Shown here: piece by piece, positions 6,370 through 9,822 of the stretch
How the letters are laid out: each line of letters starts with the position of its first letter
How positions within the stretch are numbered: position 1 is the first letter of the stretch
Translations under genes and position numbers: made by a program
NCBI GenBank assembly: GCA_016926575.1
Contig: JAFGOJ010000328.1
Span: forward strand, 1 to 9,822
Direction: 5' to 3'
From: Anaerolineae bacterium
Lineage (GTDB): Bacteria > Chloroflexota > Anaerolineae > B4-G1 > DUEL01
Length of the DNA stretch: 9,822 nt
Notes under the pieces: model-generated
Seen by the model: only the letters and a program-made list of their open reading frames with translations
What the model was told of the DNA's origin: nothing
The model's database searches: none

Positions 6370-8988
6370 TCACCTCATGGGTCGAATGCCGGCATCCGGC
6401 CCTATGCGCACGTCCACGACCGCGCCCGAATCGTTGCGCAAGCTCACCTCGCCCCTCAAATCGTGCGTGACCAGCGTGCGTACCAGATACAGCCCCAAAC
6501 TGACCTGCCCGGACGTCAGCACGGCTTCTGGATAGCCCGGGCCCGTATCCCGGTACTCTATCGCAAAGCCCCGCTCCGTCCAGCGACCCTTGATGCTCAC
6601 GTAGACCGGCATGGCACCCTGATCCGGCAGTGCGTGTTTGACCGTATTGGTCGCCAGCTCGAACAGCAGCAGCGCCAGTGAGTTCACCGTCACCGCAGGG
6701 ATGTTCGCGTCTGCCCCACTGAAGGCGTAGATGAGCCGCCTTCCTTCCGGAACGAGCTCGAAAACCATCTTCATAATCACACCGCACAGCCTACTCAATG
6801 CCAGAGGCTCCCATTGGGTGGCCGACAGCATGCTGTGCGCCATCGCCATCGCCTCGATGCGGCCCGCCAGCGTCTTCATCGCTTCCTGGAAGTCGGCGCG
6901 CAGGTCCTCGCGGACGAACCGCTGCTGGGCGTGCAGCAGGCCGCTGACTGCCATCAAGTTGTTCTTGACCCGGTGATTGACTTCGTGGAGCAGAATCGCC
7001 TTCGATTCGGCGTCCCGGCGCGCCTGCCCGAACAATTCTTCATTCTTTTTCGCCAGCGCCTTGTATTCGATCTCGCTCCGCCGCAGCGCTTCTTCAGCGT
7101 TTCGCCGCTCGACCAGGTTCTGAATCCCACTCAAGAAGGCCGTGATCTGGCGCACGTCCGCCTCTCCATACGTTCCGTGCTTGTTGCCCACCGCCGCCAC
7201 AGAGACGATCTTGCCTTTTGAGAAGAATGGTACAACCAACAAGTTTCGCAGCGCCACGTGGCCGGCAGGCAGTCCCCTTTTCCCACGGTGCGGGGCGGCG
7301 AAATCGTTGAGGATGAGCGGCGCGCGCTGCCGCACCGCTTCCGCCCACACGCCGCACTCTGAAATCACGAAATCCAGCGGCGCGTCGACGATCTGGCAGT
7401 CCTTCATAGCGCCACCAGACCACGAATGAATGGTCATCACCGCTTCGTCGTCGTTCATGTAGCCGAAGAAACCGTAGCGGCTGTCCGTCATCTCGGTCAG
7501 CGTCGCCAGAATGTGGTCAGAGATGGCTTGGGAGTCCGCTTCCACCAAACTGGCGATTTTCCACAGGGCTTCCAACTGCTTGTAGGCGCGCAGCAGTCCC
7601 TCTTCCACCTGCTTGCGCTCGGTGACTTCGACCAGCGTGAATACCAGGCCGGCGACCTTGCCAGCCTCGTCTTTGACGGGGATCAAGCTCCAGTCCCACC
7701 AGGTCACGCCGCGTTCGGGTTGGTCGGGGAACTCGAAGGGTCTCGCAGCCACGAAGAACGGTTCGCCCGTATCGACAACGCGTTGGAAGATGGCTTGATT
7801 TTCCGCGTGCGGGTAGAGTTCAAAGTGATTCCGACCTGGGAAATAGTCTGGTTCTCGTTTACAACTGGCGGCGTAAGCGCGGTTGACCCACACGAAATTG
7901 AAATGCGGATCCAGAAAGACCGCCATCATATGCGTGTGCTCCAGCACGCCGGACAGGATCTGGTTGAACTCTGCGAGCCGGGCCTGGCTCTCCCGCAGCG
8001 CATCGACAGCCTCGCGCTCTCCGGAACGCAGGCGCACGGCCTGGATGATGCTCGCGCAGGCGCTCACGTAAGGCTCCAGAAAAAGCGCCATCGACTCACC
8101 GTAGCCGCCGGGCCGGTTGGCAACGCCGATCACGCCCAACACCTCTCCGCCGACGCGCACAGGCAGGCCCATGAAACTGCGGATCGGGGGATGGCCCGCC
8201 GGCACGCCCCCCGCGCGCGGGTCGTGCGGGGCATCGTTCGTGATGACCGGCTCTTCGATCAGCGCCGGCAACCCCGCCAGGTTGTTCAAGTTGCGGAATT
8301 GGAGGTTACGCGCGCGCAACTGCTCGTACAGCGCTTCGGACTCGGAATCCCACGCGATGTTCGAAATCGAAAGGCTAAGCTTGTAGGGCGTGCCGTCCCG
8401 ATCGTGGAGCACTTCGTCCAGGAACCCGAACTCGCTGTCGGTCATCGATATCAGCGTGCGCAGCAACGCGTCGAAAACCGGCCGCGGGTCGCCCTGCGCG
8501 ATGTACAGCGACTGGGCTTCCCGCACCGCATCCAGCAGCCTGGACTTCATGCGCAGATCGTCTTCCATCTGCTTGCGCTCGGTGATGTCGCGGCTGATGC
8601 CCACCACTCCAATCAGGTCGCCCCCGGGATCGAAGAGCGGAGCCTTCAACGTATCGAGGAGCACCCTGCGGCCGTCGGGGTAGGAAATCCACTCCTCGTT
8701 GCGCCGCGGCGCGCCGCCTTCCAGCATAAGGCGATCGTTCCGGCGGAACGCATCTGCATCCTCCTTGCTGTAGAGGTCGTAGTCCGTCTTGCCGACGATC
8801 TCCTCGACGGTTCGGCCAACGTGAAGGGCGAATTCAGAGTTGCACCCCAGGTAGGCACCGTCCTCGTCCTTGTAGAACACGAGGTCCGGAATCGAATTGA
8901 GCAGCGCTTCGACGAGGCTCAGTGCGTATTGATATTGCTTCTTACCCAATGCGCGTTGTTCAGCACGTTGATTTGCGGAGGCAGCCAT
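6370..8988 (-). CDS. Multi-sensor histidine kinase, PAS-GAF-PAS-GAF-HisKA_2-HATPase (872 aa)
   Basis: Cytoplasmic sensor kinase; no membrane segment, receiver or output domain. Order: PAS about 25-138 (ending ISRDITERKQ), GAF about 150-318, PAS about 340-457 (ending VEVTERKQ), GAF about 468-625, a short coiled coil, then HisKA_2 with the diagnostic HEVNHRVKNN motif (668-677; H672 the likely phospho-acceptor). HATPase follows: N-box FELATNTVKHA (776-786), G1 box DTGPG (814-818), and LGLYLV (831-836) as the G2 region. No F-box is seen, as is usual in HisKA_2/HWE-type kinases. The two GAF domains share a PAGH motif (263-266 and 574-577), suggesting related ligand pockets. The ATG at 8986-8988 has AAGGAG at 8996-9001, 7 bases upstream. 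It is monocistronic, convergent with the plus-strand operon, and has no adjacent response regulator. Confidence 0.94.
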   Translation of the reverse strand: MAASANQRAEQRALGKKQYQYALSLVEALLNSIPDLVFYKDEDGAYLGCNSEFALHVGRTVEEIVGKTDYDLYSKEDADAFRRNDRLMLEGGAPRRNEEWISYPDGRRVLLDTLKAPLFDPGGDLIGVVGISRDITERKQMEDDLRMKSRLLDAVREAQSLYIAQGDPRPVFDALLRTLISMTDSEFGFLDEVLHDRDGTPYKLSLSISNIAWDSESEALYEQLRARNLQFRNLNNLAGLPALIEEPVITNDAPHDPRAGGVPAGHPPIRSFMGLPVRVGGEVLGVIGVANRPGGYGESMALFLEPYVSACASIIQAVRLRSGEREAVDALRESQARLAEFNQILSGVLEHTHMMAVFLDPHFNFVWVNRAYAASCKREPDYFPGRNHFELYPHAENQAIFQRVVDTGEPFFVAARPFEFPDQPERGVTWWDWSLIPVKDEAGKVAGLVFTLVEVTERKQVEEGLLRAYKQLEALWKIASLVEADSQAISDHILATLTEMTDSRYGFFGYMNDDEAVMTIHSWSGGAMKDCQIVDAPLDFVISECGVWAEAVRQRAPLILNDFAAPHRGKRGLPAGHVALRNLLVVPFFSKGKIVSVAAVGNKHGTYGEADVRQITAFLSGIQNLVERRNAEEALRRSEIEYKALAKKNEELFGQARRDAESKAILLHEVNHRVKNNLMAVSGLLHAQQRFVREDLRADFQEAMKTLAGRIEAMAMAHSMLSATQWEPLALSRLCGVIMKMVFELVPEGRRLIYAFSGADANIPAVTVNSLALLLFELATNTVKHALPDQGAMPVYVSIKGRWTERGFAIEYRDTGPGYPEAVLTSGQVSLGLYLVRTLVTHDLRGEVSLRNDSGAVVDVRIGPDAGIRPMR

Positions 8989-9039
8989 ATTACGTCTCCT
9001 TGAGAATTCGATCCGCCTTCCACACCGCAGCAGGAGATA

Positions 9040-9068
9040 AGTGTACCCTTCCTTAACGACCCTGTCAA
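9040..9068 (-). promoter_or_regulatory. Predicted strong promoter of the 872-residue kinase
   Basis: Minus strand: -35 TTGACA (9068-9063, perfect consensus), 17-base spacer, -10 TACACT (9045-9040, 4 of 6). Transcription would start near 9033, giving a leader of about 45 bases that includes the AAGGAG site at 8996-9001. Confidence 0.65.
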
Positions 9069-9079
9069 ATCACGAAAGC

Positions 9080-9107
9080 TTGACTTTTGACCCGCTTGGA
9101 GTAAGAT
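9080..9107 (+). promoter_or_regulatory. Possible promoter of the epimerase gene
   Basis: TTGACT (9080-9085, 5 of 6) and TAAGAT (9102-9107, 4 of 6) are separated by 16 bases. It is weaker than the divergent kinase promoter, whose -35 lies only 11 bases away. If used, it gives a leader of about 150 bases that contains the large palindrome at 9127-9230. Confidence 0.35.
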
Positions 9108-9126
9108 ACGCCATTAGCGCGCCATT

Positions 9127-9230
9127 GAATTCGCGTATCCTCTTAAAAAGTGGGGGTGGGGTTTTGCGGGCGGCGAAGCCGCCCGCAAAACCCCACTCTT
9201 CCCCCGCTTTATTGAGAAGGTACGAATTCG
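9127..9230. repeat. Long inverted repeat with a perfect 19-bp core stem
   Basis: Arms 9156-9174 (GTGGGGTTTTGCGGGCGGC) and 9178-9196 are perfect reverse complements around a 3-base GAA loop. Read on the minus strand the tip is C-TTCG-G, a very stable tetraloop. Outside the core the symmetry continues imperfectly with small indels and ends in GAATTCG on both sides (9127-9133 and 9224-9230). The minus-strand reading has TTTTT at 9145-9149, a few bases after the stem, so it resembles a terminator in that direction, but no minus-strand gene precedes it. It may be a palindromic (REP/MITE-like) element, or a leader structure of the epimerase gene. Confidence 0.75.
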
Positions 9231-9266
9231 CACCGATTCGCGCACACCGCAGTAAAAGGAGGCAAC

Positions 9267-9822
9267 GTGAGAGTACTGGTCACCGGCGGAGCAGGTTTCA
9301 TTGGATCTAACCTGGTCGACGTTCTGATGGAACGCGGCCACGACGTCACCGTACTGGACAACCTCTCCGTGGGCAAGGTCGCCAACATCGCCCATCACCT
9401 GGACAACGAGCGGTTCACGTTCATCTGCGGCTCGATCCTGGACCTGGATATACTGGAACGCCTCGTCCGCAAAGCGGACCTGATCTTCCACCTGGCTGCC
9501 GTCGTCGGCGTCAAGTACGTCGTCGAGGACCCGCTCAACGGCATCCTCACCAACGTGCGCGGCACCGAGAACGTGCTGGAGATGGCGCACAAGTACTGGG
9601 TGCGCACCGTCGTCGCCTCCAGCTCCGAGGTCTACGGCAAATCGGCCCAGGTGCCCATGCGCGAGGAAAACGACCGTCTGCTCGGCCCCACCACCGTCAC
9701 CCGCTGGTCCTACGCCGACGCCAAGGCCATCGACGAGTACCTCGCCCTGGCTTACGCCCAACACGGCCTGCCGGTCTCTGCCGTGCGCTACTTCAACGCC
9801 TACGGCCCCCGCCTCGACCCGC
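9267..9822 (+). CDS. NAD-dependent sugar-nucleotide epimerase/dehydratase, N-terminal 185 residues (partial)
   Basis: Extended short-chain dehydrogenase (NAD(P)-dependent epimerase/dehydratase family); the reading frame stays open to the right edge. The Rossmann motif GGAGFIG (7-13) binds NAD, and D31 after the second strand (VTVLDN) favours NAD over NADP. HLAA (75-78), the active-site strand ASSSEVYG (117-124), the catalytic YxxxK (Y149, K153) and RYFNAYGPR (174-182) are all canonical. Such enzymes act on UDP- or GDP-sugars (4-epimerases, UDP-glucuronate decarboxylases, dehydratases) in envelope-polysaccharide synthesis; substrate cannot be set from this half. The start is GTG at 9267-9269 with AAAGGAGG at 9255-9262, 4 bases upstream. 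It is divergent from the kinase gene. Confidence 0.92.
   Translation, partial: MRVLVTGGAGFIGSNLVDVLMERGHDVTVLDNLSVGKVANIAHHLDNERFTFICGSILDLDILERLVRKADLIFHLAAVVGVKYVVEDPLNGILTNVRGTENVLEMAHKYWVRTVVASSSEVYGKSAQVPMREENDRLLGPTTVTRWSYADAKAIDEYLALAYAQHGLPVSAVRYFNAYGPRLDP

Noticed and set aside
7426..9003. 525-codon open frame on the plus strand opposite the 872-residue kinase
   Set aside because: It lies entirely antisense to a kinase with clear PAS, GAF, HisKA_2 and HATPase motifs. The translation has no recognisable domain, and the GC-rich codon bias explains the open frame.
9156..9210. Plus-strand intrinsic terminator at the large palindrome
   Set aside because: No T-tract follows the stem on the plus strand (TCTTCCCCC), and it lies upstream of the epimerase start.
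9114..9764. 216-codon minus-strand open frame overlapping the epimerase gene
   Set aside because: It is antisense to a canonical Rossmann-fold epimerase and reads through the palindrome. The similarity of its tail to the plus-strand translation there is caused by the inverted repeat.

Overview
The window is GC-rich, densely coded bacterial DNA. It is dominated by large cytoplasmic multi-sensor histidine kinases. The multi-PAS/GAF kinases, the HemG-like flavodoxin and the C-terminal helical tail of one membrane protein would fit Chloroflexota (Anaerolineae-like), but this is an impression from protein style. There is no rRNA or marker gene here to prove it. I saw no tRNA, rRNA, CRISPR array, transposase or phage gene.

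Layout: (1) 1-4016, minus strand: a two-gene signalling operon. The first gene transcribed is an 1185-residue hybrid kinase (REC - coiled coil - five PAS - HisKA - HATPase - REC) with a TTG start and a strong Shine-Dalgarno site. Its stop overlaps the ATG of a second gene (TAATG) that runs off the left edge. The visible 153 residues of that gene are a gap-free paralogue of the first protein's own N-terminus (about 71% identical). (2) 4017-4370: a divergent intergenic region with a good sigma-70-type promoter on each strand. A terminator-like hairpin lies in the predicted leader of the kinase operon. (3) 4371-6350, plus strand: a compact three-gene operon with gaps of 8 and 10 bases. It encodes a two-TM protein with a long extracytoplasmic helical domain, a HemG-like flavodoxin, and a membrane protein built from two glycine-zipper repeats. 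(4) 6370-8988, minus strand: an 872-residue PAS-GAF-PAS-GAF kinase of the HisKA_2 type with no receiver of its own, convergent with the operon. (5) 8989-9266: a second divergent intergenic region with a consensus promoter for the kinase, a weaker one for the gene on the right, and a striking perfect 19-bp stem inside a longer imperfect palindrome. (6) 9267-9822, plus strand: the N-terminal part of an NAD-dependent sugar-nucleotide epimerase/dehydratase, cut by the right edge.

Functional reading (inference): none of the three signalling proteins has a visible membrane segment or DNA-binding domain, so they look like an intracellular phosphorelay. The HisKA_2 kinase has no adjacent response regulator. 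The nearest receivers are the N-terminal REC domains of the tandem pair, so it could feed phosphate into them. The three-gene operon between the kinases may be a membrane/redox module under their control, but nothing in the sequence proves regulation. The best candidates for something undescribed are this operon, the tandem REC-headed kinases, and the two structured intergenic elements.
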